Assembly: GCA_028335825.1 (NCBI GenBank) | Contig: JAIOKI010000017.1 | Location: 1 to 64,000 of the forward strand | DNA: 64,000 nt | Direction of reading: 5' to 3' | Source of the DNA: Nosema muscidifuracis | Lineage: Eukaryota; Microsporidia; Nosematidae | In this document: positions 25,301-37,342 of the stretch, piece by piece | Numbering within the stretch: the stretch's first letter is position 1 | How the letters are laid out: the number at the start of each line of letters is the position of its first letter | Position numbers and translations under genes: made by a program | The notes under the pieces: model-generated | The model's input: the letters and a program-made list of their open reading frames with translations, nothing else | Told to the model about the DNA's origin: nothing | The model's database searches: none

Positions 25301-26199
25301 GAAGATTTGTTTAGAACTTGTTTCATAATATAACCAACAGTGAAATTTTTTCAGACTTGGTATTGATGATCACTTCTTCAGCTCTAGTTATAATTGATGA
25401 AGATTGGAAGTACATAAGGATTTTATATATTTTTATGATGAAAACTTATTTAATTATGTAAAAAAAAAATTGTAGATCATTGTTTTGATAGATAAATATA
25501 ATACTTTTAAACTGGAAATAATAATGCTGACAAATGATATTCTTAAAATTGAATAATCTAATTAATTTCACTTTCTTGGAGGTTCTATATACTCAGAGAT
25601 ATTCAAATATTGAATAAAGTAGAAAGAAATAGAATGATTACAGGATTAAAGTCATAAATAGAAAGAAATAATATGTTGATTATGAAAGCGAAAATATGAG
25701 ATTATAATAGATCTTTTATTACATGTCTAATTAAGTCAAAAGAACTTCTGTGTAGTTTGAAAGGAGCAATTATATTAAATGTTAAATATTTTTTATGGTA
25801 TTATTTTTTGAAAAATTTTGAGGGTTTTGTGAAATAACGAACAAATAGAAAATAAAATTACCCCTATGTTTACTGATATTCTATATACATAATACAAAGC
25901 TCTAATATCAAACATCTTAATTTATATTATGAAGAAAAATAACTGATGATTTATCAATAAAGAAATCATTCAACTTATGTTTGATAACATTTATATATAT
26001 TGATAATGAATTCTAAATTTGATGAAACATTTATAGATGATGAATTTATGCTGAAATAATATCTATTTTATAATAACGGAGTTAAGTCAATTTTTCTTAA
26101 AATTATGAAATTACTAAGTTCATGATATAAAGATTATGATAAATTTTCAAATACATTTTTTTAGATAATATTGCCAAGGAGATCTATTAAATTATAGAA

Positions 26200-27300
26200 A
26201 TGTTTCTCCTTAATTAAGAACTTCTTTTTTTATGATTCTTTTTTTTTTCTATTCTTTGTTATATAATACTTCTTAAAGTATTCCGTATCCTAAACTTTTG
26301 ACAAGACATTCCTTCTCAATTATTCCAGTGGAGTTTTTTCTTCATTTCAGATTTGAGATAAAATGCTTCTAATATAAACAGATCGTTATAATATGTCTAG
26401 TTAAATTCTATTTGTTTACATAAATATCTTTAAAGATTTCTTCATGTTTGATGTTCTAATTATAATCAATCTTTCATTTTATTATATGATATAACTGCTT
26501 GGAAATGACTACACGTTTAGTAATAAATTTATTCAATAATTAATCATTTGTGTAGTTTTCTCATTTGTTGTAACTTTGAATTTCTTGTATTAATGACTTA
26601 TCTTTCTTGATTATAGAACATATCCTGATCTCAATATTGTTTTTTTAGTTTAGTGTTAGATTGTTATTTTCTACAATTTTAATTAATTTTTTGAATTTAT
26701 GTCATGTTCCTCATGATTTTCTATATATAATAATATCATCTATATAGACAATACAAGATTTACAAATTTTTATCCCCTTAAAATATTATCCATATAATTC
26801 TGAAAAAATGGTTAATCCTTTTCATTCATATAGTAAATATTTATATCTAAATGATGTTTTTATAAAGATCTTTTTCTAAAAGCATAATATTAAATACCCA
26901 TCTTTCAAGTCTATATTAGTAAATTATTTAGTGCTTTTAATTTAAGAATTATATGTTCTATATCTATCTATATCTACTATTTTGTTATGATCTATCAAGT
27001 TTAATATTAATATCACCCTCATATTAGGATTAATAAAACTCTTATATTTTGATTCTATACTATAATATTTCGATAACAGAAACTTTAATACTTCTTCCAT
27101 ATCATCTTTATATTTTTTAAAAATATTGTAATTCTTCTCTACATTTTTATCATTAGACTAGATGAATATTTTATGTTCTTATTTATTGTTCCCTAAGGTA
27201 TAATATAAAACTTTAGAAAATATTCTTTCTTTTTATAATATATATCTTAAATTTCTTTTCAAAGTATTTTCACTCTTTTATAAATTGAAGATAATATGAA
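26200..27300 (-). mobile_element. Ty3/gypsy LTR-retrotransposon relic (reverse transcriptase part)
   Basis: On the minus strand the hallmark motifs of a Ty3/gypsy reverse transcriptase can be read in the right order: IDLKDGY near 26900-26925 and VYIDDIIIY near 26730-26757, spaced as in the family. Weaker matches lie on both sides. It is an old fossil, heavily broken by many changes. No LTRs could be paired with it. The age looks much greater than that of the element at 52.0 kb, because that one still has identical LTRs. Confidence 0.65.
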
Positions 27301-27853
27301 CATATACATCATGCTAGTATCAAATACTACTTTATTTTTTAGTTTTGTAGATATATCAAATATTCTACATTTAATATTTTATTATACTACCTTTACTTTT
27401 ATATCGAAATTTCTTCTTGATTTCTAATACTTATTTTATAAACATTCTTCTTTACTATATATCGATTATTTGTTAAATCTTGAATTAATTACATCATCAA
27501 TTTTATCTTTATTAATCATTTTGTTGTTATTCATTTCAAGTATATTATTTAGTGTCAGTATATATGTTTACTATGAAATATTCTTTTCTAACTCCACAAA
27601 TAATAATTTTATTGAAACATACCCTGGTATCATATTAATTTGTTATATAAAATTATTTAATTTATCAATAGTAGATCAGTATATCCAATAGAATATTTTT
27701 AGACTAATTTAAGTCTAATTATGTATGAACTGATCCAATGATAATTCTTAAAATATTCCCTTAAAAAGAATTCTACTTTAAGACTATAATTATGCATTTC
27801 ATTGCATAATCATCTCCTTTCTAAGTATAAAAAGAAAAACTTTCTTTATTTCT

Positions 27854-28120
27854 ATGAGCAAGAAAACTCTAAATTTCATTGACCAAGAAAATGAAATTAT
27901 AGAGTCATATTCCTCCTCTAATAGAAAACCCAGATTTAGATATAAATATAGTAAAATGGAGGAGGAATATTTGGAAGAGTTTTTTCGAAATAATCCCTAT
28001 CCTAATAAAATGGATAAGATAGGGATCAACATACGAACAAGGATACCTATTAGTAACTTAAAAATATGGTTTCAAAATAGGAGATCCAAAGAAAAACATA
28101 AGAAGAAGAATATTTCTTAA
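27854..28120 (+). CDS. Homeodomain transcription factor, 88 aa
   Basis: Residues about 24-84 form a homeodomain: a basic N-terminal arm (NRKPRFRYKYS), helix I around MEEEYLEEFFRNNPYP, and recognition helix ISNLKIWFQNRRSKEK followed by HKKK. The WFQNRR core that contacts DNA is intact, including the invariant Trp, Phe, Asn and Arg. Small single-homeodomain proteins of this size are well known in microsporidia. It should act in the nucleus as a DNA-binding regulator. There is no CCC motif at the start, which lies in an A/T leader. It is the only clearly intact gene between 21.7 and 30.4 kb, surrounded by transposon fossils, so its retention suggests function. Confidence 0.85.
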   Translation: MSKKTLNFIDQENEIIESYSSSNRKPRFRYKYSKMEEEYLEEFFRNNPYPNKMDKIGINIRTRIPISNLKIWFQNRRSKEKHKKKNIS

Positions 28121-30438
28121 ATCCATAATCTTAAAATAAATAAATATTCATGTAAATATTTTTAGGTTTTTTTCAATATTAAAAATTAAATTCATCATAA
28201 ATATTATTTTGAATATTAGTTAAATTACAAAATGTTGTAATTTAAGATACTTTATTTTTGTAAATAAAGAATATCTAAACTTATTAATTAGGAGTTAGTT
28301 TTTATATCTTTAGGAAAACAATTCTTTTGAGTTTTTAGTTGTATAAAAATAATGCCATATTTCTAATACAATCTTAAATAATTTAAGTTTGAAATTATAT
28401 TTATAATGTAACACAATAAAATCTTTTGTATTTTACATAGATTTTCTAAATTTAGTAATATTTTTAGGTTCTTTAATTACACCAAAATATTTACAATCAT
28501 CGAATTTTCCTTACTATATTTATAATCATCAAAATTTAATAATTATAACTTTTTTCTTTTTAATATCCTTTTTTATTACTTGCATATATATTTCTCTACT
28601 TTTTTCATTCTTGTTCCATATTGTATAGCTTTCTTTGGAAATGATCATAGATTCATCAAATTGTATTTCTCAATAAAATTTTATGCTAATCATCATTTAC
28701 TGAAAGATCTTTACTCAAATCAAATGAGTAATTTACTAAATCTGTATCTAAGAAAAGAATCTTTGCTTCAAAATTATTATTAGATATTACTGCTTAACGT
28801 AATTGGGGTTTAATGATATAAAATTCCTCTCCATATGAATAATCTCAATCAAAAATAAATTTTCTATATTCATTCCCTTTTAATCACAATTTCTGTTTTT
28901 TAACAGTCTTCATAATCAAGTCTAACAATATATGAGTCTCAAGGTCATATTTCAATTACTTTATCTATATACAATAATCTACCCCTAGAGTATTTATTAC
29001 ATCCACTCAGATTCTTCTTCTTAGTTAGCTCTTTAAACTCTTTTTCCTAATTTCGTCTATTTTTTCCTCCTTACACGTATTTCTGATAATAAATTTTTTT
29101 AAATTTCTAGAAGCTCTTTCAAAAATCTCTCTTCTCCAGCTTTTCTTTTCAACTCTATATAACTCTAACGTATACATAATAATCTCTAGTTCTATAAAAG
29201 TATCCTGGCCTCTTAGCCATAGTCATCACTTGACAATTTGGTTTTAGTATCGCCCCTATATAAGTACTTAACATAATTGTGGTTTTATAATATAATAGAA
29301 TTTAACAAATAATATTTTTATAATACTCTGAATGAAATTATATTTAGACAAAAAATAAAAAGTAGAGGCTTAGTTTAATCCAGGGTGTTTAAGATGACTC
29401 TGAAAGCCTAACTATGAAAAATAGTATAGGAAGTTGTGATCACGCTAGGATCTTCAATGAAGAATTAGAACAGAAGATTAAGTTACTCGATTCCAAATAA
29501 AATTCTATTTATGAGTAAATGAAAAAATAACATCATTTTAACATAACTAAATTATTCTTTATATTGTTAAACAGTATATTTCTACTGAAAAATTGTAAAG
29601 AAGTTTGTACAAGTTTAATGAGTTAAAAAATAATGAATTTTGAATCTTAACTTTTAAAAATATGAACATACTGTGATATAATTAAATCACATCAGAATGA
29701 TTAACTATCAAAATAAATATCTAGAAATAATAAAAAATTTATACCCAGAAAAAAAAACAACTAAATATTGATGATGATTATAGAGATCTTCAAGATTCTT
29801 AAATATCTACTCAATGACCAACTACCCAAAAGAAATGCTTCACAAACTTTTTATAAATATATTAGTTGGAGATTTTCGTTCTCAAAACAGTAATGTACTA
29901 CTAGAGGTGTAAAAATATAATATTCAGCCACTTAAAAATAATTTATTCTTAAACTAGAGTAAAATTTTACTTAAATCTCTAATTTAATTTTTTAACATGC
30001 TCTTGATATTTTTATCTTTCAGTATGACAATATTGAAATTCTATACTTTAATATCTAAATTTAATATTTAGTAAAATTGTTTATATTAATTTATAATGTA
30101 ATATCAATAATAACCCTAAAAATACTGTTTATATAAAATTGAAAGAATTGTACTTTATTAATATAATCACTCAAAGAAAACAATAAGAAAAAGAATATAT
30201 TTGTATTTTATTTTCTATAATATATAAATATTTTCTGTAATAACTCAATTAACTACCATCAATACTTTTTTTAGATATGAAAAAATGTTAGATTTAATCC
30301 AATAATTCATATTGCTCACCATTTAATTTTTGGTTGTAGAGCATAAAAAAATAAATACAAAATATTAGTATATGGCAACAATTACTAAATAATGTATTTT
30401 TATTTAATAAATAGTTAAAATTAAATTAAATTGTTTAA
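28121..30438. other. Spacer with decayed minus-strand coding sequence
   Basis: Between about 28830 and 29260 the minus strand reads as protein-like pieces in more than one frame, including ELKRKAGEERFLKELLEI. The origin is unclear; it might belong to the retrotransposon relic to its left or be a dead host gene. The rest is featureless. Confidence 0.35.
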
Positions 30439-32094
30439 TTAGTCTTTTTTTTTATGATCATCTAACAATTTATAAATATCATCATAAATAACTTTAGTCT
30501 GACTATTGGAATTTTTATAAATAATTAAATTGCATAATTCTGAATCAATATCTTTAAATATTGACAAATAAATATCGCATGAATCTTTAGAGTTTTTTTC
30601 TTTAAGATAAATCTTAGCAAAAAATTTATTTATGCAAAAAATAATGTGATCAAAAGTATTCTCATAATTATTGTTTACACTTTCGATGAATTTAAATAGT
30701 ATCTTTGTATCATCAGAAATATTATTTTTAGTTGATATCTTCTCGTACATCTCACACATTTCAAAATACATTAACAAATCAAAAAAGACACTTAAAATAT
30801 TATCATGGTTATAACTAATTTCATCCATGATAAACTGAGAAAGTTTTTCGTAATATTCAGATTCAGAATTATCATTTTCTTTTCTCAATCTTAAATTAAC
30901 GTAATCAAAGTTTATATTATTATCACATTTTTCAACTAAACCTAAGGTGAATAGAATTTCATACATTATCAAATTTCTAGCTTTTTCTTTATTAGATAGA
31001 ATACTTGTTAAAATATTCTTGTATAAATTACTATCTTTTATAAGATAAAAAAATCTTGAAATACTTTCAATATTTTCTACGCTGCTATTTTGACAAGTTT
31101 TGAAAAAATTCAATATTTCTGCAAGAACATTTTTATTGATACACTTATTCTTTTTGAAATAAGAACGCCACTTAAAAAATATTTTATCATTAGATAATCC
31201 CACTTGTTGATTTTGAAGTCTTTTTTTACTAGAGTTATCTAAAGATTTAAAATGGTTTAAAATATTTTTTCGAAGAGACAAGCTATTTTCATTAAATCCA
31301 GTTTTTTTTCTGCAGTTATCAAATTCTATTGCTCTTGACTTAACTATATTATCTTTCATATCAATATAAATACGGGAAATATTTATTAATGATATGAAAG
31401 ATAATATTTCGTCTAATTCTTCTCCCCTATAATTACAATAATTTTTGATATGATACTCTAGATATTTTTTGTAATTAAATTCATTCATTTCAATATTGTA
31501 TATATATCTATTTTTATTATCTAGAATTAAACTAAAATTAAATTCAATATGATCACAACACTTTAAATATCTTAAATTAAAACAAGATTTTCTATCATTG
31601 TCTGAGTTTTTTATAGATGAATTATTTTTCACGTCTTCATTGTATACTAAGTATGACTTAGTATCTTCATTATCATTAATATAATGAGAATAATCTGAAA
31701 GATTTTTCATTAAATTATAGATTATATCTTCATATTTACTAGTTTCCTTATTTTCTACAATATAAAAAAACTTATTTTTATCTCTGAATCCGTATACAAT
31801 TTTAGCAATTTCTTTTTTCAATTCATCTTTCAATTCAAATTTTTCATCTAGGTACTTATTGAAGCTTATAGTAATTTCTCTTGTTAAATATAGTAATGTA
31901 TCGTATCTTGTGATAACAATCCGTGATTTACAAATCTTTAGTACATGCATTGGAAGATTACAGTCTTTGCTTATAAATTCAAAATCTTCTGATTCAGCTT
32001 TCTTCAAAATTATTTTAGATAAATCTTCTAGTATTTCTTTTTTCAGTTTAGATGTAGCAATTGATATTAAATGTAGTAAACCAAAAAAATTCAT
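30439..32094 (-). CDS. Family C putative secreted protein, 551 aa (copy C')
   Basis: Complete frame starting at CACCATCATG. A short hydrophobic leader (MNFFGLLHLISIA) suggests secretion. The rest is soluble, helical, and rich in Asn, Lys, Asp, Ile and Ser. Distant paralogy to the 540-residue gene at 46723 is visible in matching blocks at matching positions: SFNKYLDEKF against SFTEFLDENF, and NIEMNEFNYKKY against IINFDEFNIRKY. The C-terminal helical block beginning FFKTCQNSSVENI against FFSSSLNLKNEDL also matches. No known domain is recognised. It lies on the minus strand downstream of the family B copy, so the order B-C matches the right-hand locus in inverted form. The spacer between them carries a decayed repeat. 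Confidence 0.7.
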   Translation of the reverse strand: MNFFGLLHLISIATSKLKKEILEDLSKIILKKAESEDFEFISKDCNLPMHVLKICKSRIVITRYDTLLYLTREITISFNKYLDEKFELKDELKKEIAKIVYGFRDKNKFFYIVENKETSKYEDIIYNLMKNLSDYSHYINDNEDTKSYLVYNEDVKNNSSIKNSDNDRKSCFNLRYLKCCDHIEFNFSLILDNKNRYIYNIEMNEFNYKKYLEYHIKNYCNYRGEELDEILSFISLINISRIYIDMKDNIVKSRAIEFDNCRKKTGFNENSLSLRKNILNHFKSLDNSSKKRLQNQQVGLSNDKIFFKWRSYFKKNKCINKNVLAEILNFFKTCQNSSVENIESISRFFYLIKDSNLYKNILTSILSNKEKARNLIMYEILFTLGLVEKCDNNINFDYVNLRLRKENDNSESEYYEKLSQFIMDEISYNHDNILSVFFDLLMYFEMCEMYEKISTKNNISDDTKILFKFIESVNNNYENTFDHIIFCINKFFAKIYLKEKNSKDSCDIYLSIFKDIDSELCNLIIYKNSNSQTKVIYDDIYKLLDDHKKKD

Positions 32095-35000
32095 GATGGT
32101 GTAAAAAATTTCAAATTTATATTTTTTTAAATAAATTAATTTTTTTTAATTTAAAATTGATAAATAAAAAATCATAGATATGTTAGAAATAAAGGAATAA
32201 AGAATTCTTATTTTTGTATTTAAATTGAATAATTTTTAATTTAACATTTGTTAAGATATATTTATGAAATATTATATTTTAGTTACAAAAAATAATAAAT
32301 TTATGATTTTAAATATAATATTTTATTTTTATGTAATTGTTGTGTAATCTTAATTTAAAAAAAAATTATTTATATTAAAAATATATCAAACATTTATATA
32401 TGTCAGAAAAAGAGATAATAATTTTCTATGTGTAATTATAATGCTTACTATTAAATAAATTAAATTTTATAGATTCAAGATGTATGATTGATAATAATAA
32501 ATTAAAAAATACGTATTTAAATTTTGATTTTATAATTTATAATTTGAGAGTAAAACAATGTAGATACTTTAATAGCATATATAACAATATTGATCGATAA
32601 TTTAAATACTTTATTATTGTTAGAAGAGTAGAATTTCATCTTTTATTTATAGTTGATTATACATAGATAACTTGATTGTTTCTTTGTAATTTACTAAAAT
32701 TAAACATATATTTAACATGAAGTGAGTAATTTTAAAAATATAATTTTGTAACTATAATTAATAATTCACATTTCTAAAAATTACCAGCCAAAATTACAAA
32801 TTCAAGACTTTATAGGTATGAATATTGTGCACATAAATGTTACGTTATATCAAGACCAAACAAAGAAAATTAGAATAATTCTTCTACAATTTGAATAAAA
32901 TAAAAATTTTTATTATCATCTTACGAAAAACCAAGTGGTCATAACAAAATTTATATATAATAATATAACATAACAGAATATTTTTTTGTATTTTTTGTAA
33001 AGAAATTCATTTATTATATTTCCTTTTCTCAATGCTCTAAACTTATTATGAGCTACTTGCACATGAATTCTGTTAATGCAGAATTTAATCATTATTCTAT
33101 ATAATATAATTACTTAGTCCTAAATGTCATTTGAACTGATTTTCTGAGAATACTTGTTATTATACCAGACTTTATTTTAAACATACCTTTAGATCACTAC
33201 TCTACAGGAACCATACATTCTTTGTTAATATTTTCAGTAATATTCCATAATGTCAAATAAATTACCCCTTTATTATGAATTTCTATTGAATAAACAAAAT
33301 AAAGGAAATGAAATCTTAGACATACATTATTACATCAATAGACAAAGGGGACAATGTACCAATAGAAAAAATTATTGTCAATTCTTCAGTTTATATCGTA
33401 ATGCAAAAGCAACCATTTTTGATGTTGACTTATTAAATCAAGTTTTAAGTATATACACACTACTGATTTCTTAAATTGTAAATGAAGAGCAATACTTGCT
33501 AATTCATTATTTGTATAAACTACATTATAGGCTTGTTTATGAAACAATGGCAAGAATTGTATTATTTTATACTGTAAAAGTCTCTATATATGGATTGAAA
33601 TCTGATTGTATGCTATTTACAAGTATTTTAGATTCAGATAATTTTGATATTACTAAATTTTACTTACCATATGACAAAAACTTCATCTTATTTGTAAATA
33701 AAAGATGGTCGTTGTTTGTGATAAACTACCTGATATTCAGAAAATCATGAACAAATATTTATATATACATTGAAGTTGGTAAAATACTACAGAAAATTTT
33801 AGAATTATATGACTTTAGAGATGTTAAAAACAATTTATACAAACTATAGATCATGAATTTCTATAAAAGAATATCTGAAATATAAATATATCTATAGATT
33901 TCTATTCTTCAGAATAAATACTATATTGATAAAGAAAGTAACTCAAAAATTAATAATTGATAATCCATATAGTACTAAAAATACTATATCTAGTTTTGTC
34001 TCACAGTTTAATATGATGTATAATTAAACTGTTTATTTAGTCGTTAAGAATGTAATCTTGGTCATGAATTGATACCTGTTCTTCAGGATTAGCAATACAA
34101 AGAATGGCTATTTTTTCTATGTAATGTGTTAAGATATATTATTATATGAATATTTTATAGTGTTATAAATACGATGATGACTCGACACGAGATAATTCAC
34201 CATATTTAATGATCAGAAAGCATAAATATAATGACTAGAATCATTTAATTATAGATATTTCATCTATATACAGTAAAACTATGACCAAATTAGAAATTCA
34301 TCATAGTATAAGTATAAATATCTGGTATATTGTTCGGGTACAAAGAATTGACTAAAAGATTTATAATTACTTACTATCTCATGTAACAGAAATAGAAATA
34401 AAGACACTGAACTTTTTATTGAAGATTTAATCTATAATCTTTTATGATAAAATTAAAACTATAAGAAGTAAAACAATAAAGACTTTGGTCTTAGTATTAA
34501 ATTTAATATATTATATAAGAAAATTTTAAAATTTAGAACTATCTTTCATCTAATATCCTCGAACTTATGATGAGAACAGTCGAAACAGGGTATGTCGTCT
34601 ATCTATTTTCTATAAGAATCAAAGATTAAATGCAACAAATAAATGTGATTGAAATGAGAGAGAGAAGATAAAACATACTTATTCAATAAATATAAATAAA
34701 TATAAAAGTTAAGGTATAGCAGATATTGACTAGTTAAATTGTTATTTATGCACTATATATAAAGATACTTGATTGACATATTATTAAGAAATATAGTGCG
34801 AATAAAAATTCGATTTTTATTTACAGTAATATTTGTTGTGACATACATGGATTTAACTAAGATAAAAATTTATTGTCAGTTAAGCAATTATTGACTTTTT
34901 GGATAACGATATTAAATCATTAGATTGAAGTCTAGTATTTTCATACCCATATTTAGTAAAAAGTCAAAAAAAATTGTGGTAAAATCAGAGAATAATGATG

Positions 35001-35956
35001 AGAGAAGTTCGTAAGTTTTAATTTTATGTCATAAACTAATTGTAGATTATGATTTTTTACTAAGATAAAAAATAGTTCAAATTGTATTCTATTCAACTAT
35101 GGATAGACTTCTTTTTATTAGATCTATGAGAAAACTAAGGTAAAATACAAATGATAGTTATAAATTGTACCTGTTTAGAAATATCTTATTCACAAGATTA
35201 TTATTCAATCTAAGGTTTGAAATTCCTAAAGAATGTGATTTTCAAATCTAATTGATTCGATATTCTATCATAAGTAGACCATGAATGTTATCATTTATCA
35301 AAAAAATATTATTTGATATTTCCAGTGAAATATAAATACACTACTACAGTCATATAAATTTTTGAGATTCTTTGGATCATTTTTACTGTATACCTATGAT
35401 TACAAAGATTTATTATTTAAGAAGTCATACAAATTATATTTTTTGTTTGATTGGTTTGATAAAGAGTTTCACAATACTATAAATAAGTTAAAACAATTCA
35501 ACTAATTATAGATGAATTTACCATGGATTGCAAGAAATGATAAGAAAATGTTTCTGTAACGAATAGAATGATTGATGAGCATTTAAAATTTTATAGAGTT
35601 AATAAATTTTTCAAATTTGTTATTGAAGGTATATATTGAAATTTATGTGAAAAATTTTAAAGATATGTATCAAAGAAAAGAAGTTTGATGAATAATTTAT
35701 ATTTTCATATTTCTTTATGATTAATTTAACTGAAGATCTATAACTTAAATAGTTTTCAGAATTGATATATCTCATTTTTATATCGATTTTGCTTCATATG
35801 ATCATTAAGATTTACATACATATTCAATGACCAATTATTATATAATAAAAAGACATTATGTTAGTTAATCTTTTGAGTGATTACAATACTCAATTTTAGG
35901 CAGTATAATAATATATTTGTAAAATATACCACCCAATATAAATTGATGCAAAATAT
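32095..35956. other. Spacer with decayed repeat copy
   Basis: 32095-33240 is featureless A/T. 33250-34000 carries the second copy of the unidentified decayed repeat. 34000-35900 has moderate complexity with scraps of frames but nothing I can name. Confidence 0.45.
33250..34000 (+). pseudogene. Unidentified decayed gene or DNA transposon, copy 2
   Basis: The region opens with an ATG in a TTCCATAATG context and an intact 74-codon frame (33250-33474), followed by an 84-codon frame with a TTG or internal start (33496-33750) and further scraps. The first frame contains HYYINRQRGQCTNRKNYC and then NAKATIF, which loosely recalls the FLYWCH/Mutator-type zinc-binding N-terminus (YW-x-C ... C-x-A-x-hydrophobic). 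The match is weak. Ordered blocks are shared with 24590-25300. I read this as a broken repeated gene, possibly a Mutator-like transposase, but cannot prove it. Confidence 0.4.
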
Positions 35957-36954
35957 TTAATTAAATATTCCAGATGATATTAAGTAGATTATCAAAGATA
36001 TTATAATGATAAATTCACCAGTAAGACCGCATCCTAATTTCATTTTATTCTTCTTATTCTTAACAGAATATAATCCTAATAAGATTATCAATACTATTCC
36101 TGTAACTGAAACTGGTACAACAGTATTTATATCGAAATCCTTAGTTTCAGTAGAAATTTCTTCAATACTATGTAATCTTCTTCCATAATGAACAAGATCA
36201 TGTCTAACAGATAAATCTTCAGGGCTTCTTATCATTAATTCAACATTCAATATTTTGCTAATTTCATTTATATGATTCTCAAAATCTTCGTTCTTACAGC
36301 ATCAGACAAACACTTCAAGTTGTTAAAACATTCGTCACGTAATTCATAAGCACTGCATCTGACAGCATTTATATTAGAAGCATTATCACAAAGCTCTTCT
36401 AATTTTTTAAAAAAAATATCCTTGGCTTTATCGACATGTTTACCTATGTCATATTTTACCAGTTTTTTGTTTATCGGTCGATAATCGTATTTATCACACC
36501 CTTCAATATACTTATCATCTGTATGAATGTTTTCAAAATCATATAATGTACATATTCTGTAAAACGCTAAATCATCATAAGAATATTTTAAGCAAATTGG
36601 ATCACAATTACATAACTTTCTAGTATAATGCTCCAAACATTTTGGTATTATACTGATTTCTCTTTTTTCAGAATCTTGAACATTTACGTTTTGTGTCATA
36701 TTCTTACACATTTGTACCTTCAAAATTATAACATCAAATTTCCAATAAATAAATTTATCCATATATTCAAAATTAGCTTTTGTACTTGGGTTAAGTAATA
36801 TTTCTGAAGTAGAATTTGTAGCAGCTACCTTGTTAGAAGAATTAAAATTATCAATTTCATGTGCTCCTAATCCTTCAATATTTTGATCTTCCGCTGCATC
36901 TTTATTAATAGCAAGAGAAACTTTGTTAGTATTGTTGGTATTAGGTTTCTTCAT
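35957..36954 (-). pseudogene. Family B cysteine-rich membrane protein, frame-shifted (copy B')
   Basis: Starts at ATG 36954 with ATACCC about 15 bases upstream. The first frame (36268-36954, 228 codons) carries the ten-cysteine domain also seen at 44588: C-x8-C-x-C-x3-C-x13-C, a middle Cys, LC-x10-C, YEL-x2-EC and KC. It stops after KILRII. The homologous continuation lies in the next frame to the left. A CKNEDF sequence there matches CKNPNF of the paralogue, then a membrane segment (VPVSVTGIVLIILLGLYS) and a second hydrophobic tail end at 35957. The frame therefore changes once, at about 36295, so this copy is frame-shifted or carries a sequence error. No slippery site is evident. Confidence 0.7.
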
Positions 36955-37204
36955 TTTAAATTTTGGGTATTATGTATTTATATAGTTTATTTTTAATTAA
37001 ATCTTATGAATTTAATCTAAATATTGTATGAAAGTGATTTTAAAATATTTAAAAAATATTTCATATTGATATTAATTTAAAAAAGTTATAAAATTTTAAT
37101 TAAAATTTCATCTTAAAATACTATAAAATACACTATGATTATATAAACTAGATTTTTTATCTAAATTTACTAAAATTTGTTATTTCTTTTCAGAATTACA
37201 ATAG

Positions 37205-37342
37205 ATGAATGGTATTTATCATAGAAAGATCCTACTTGCAGTTCTTTCTTTACATGTGTTCTCATCTGTGATCACAAGACATACTTTTAAGAATGTTCTT
37301 GAGTACTCTGATCTGTATATTTTTGTGGTAAGTAGTTACTAA
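37205..37342 (+). pseudogene. 5' end of a secreted-protein gene
   Basis: A 45-codon frame with markedly better codon balance than its surroundings begins MNGIYHRKILLAVLSLHVFS, a convincing signal peptide, and continues RHTFKNVLEYSDLYIF before a TAA. The string GGTAAGT sits just before the stop. It may be a coincidental 5' splice site. No continuation was found downstream. Most likely a truncated gene. Confidence 0.35.

Larger units (their letters stand above)
21711..27853. other. 6-kb region of decayed repeats
   Basis: No intact gene. From about 24590 to 25300 it carries a decayed sequence that recurs at 33250-34000. From about 26200 to 27300, on the minus strand, it carries a reverse-transcriptase relic. 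The frame at 27470-27691 is hydrophobic but has no ATG. The stretch 21750-24500 shows nothing recognisable. Confidence 0.5.

Noticed and set aside
27470-27691. Hydrophobic 73-codon frame before the homeodomain gene
   Set aside because: It needs a TTG start and has no CCC motif. A/T-rich DNA easily yields Ile/Leu-rich frames.
28580-28783. 67-codon plus-strand frame
   Set aside because: TTG start, Phe/Tyr/His-rich composition typical of random A/T sequence, and no motif.
36268-36300. Programmed frameshift in the family B copy
   Set aside because: No slippery heptamer or obvious downstream structure was seen, and the other family member is one open frame.
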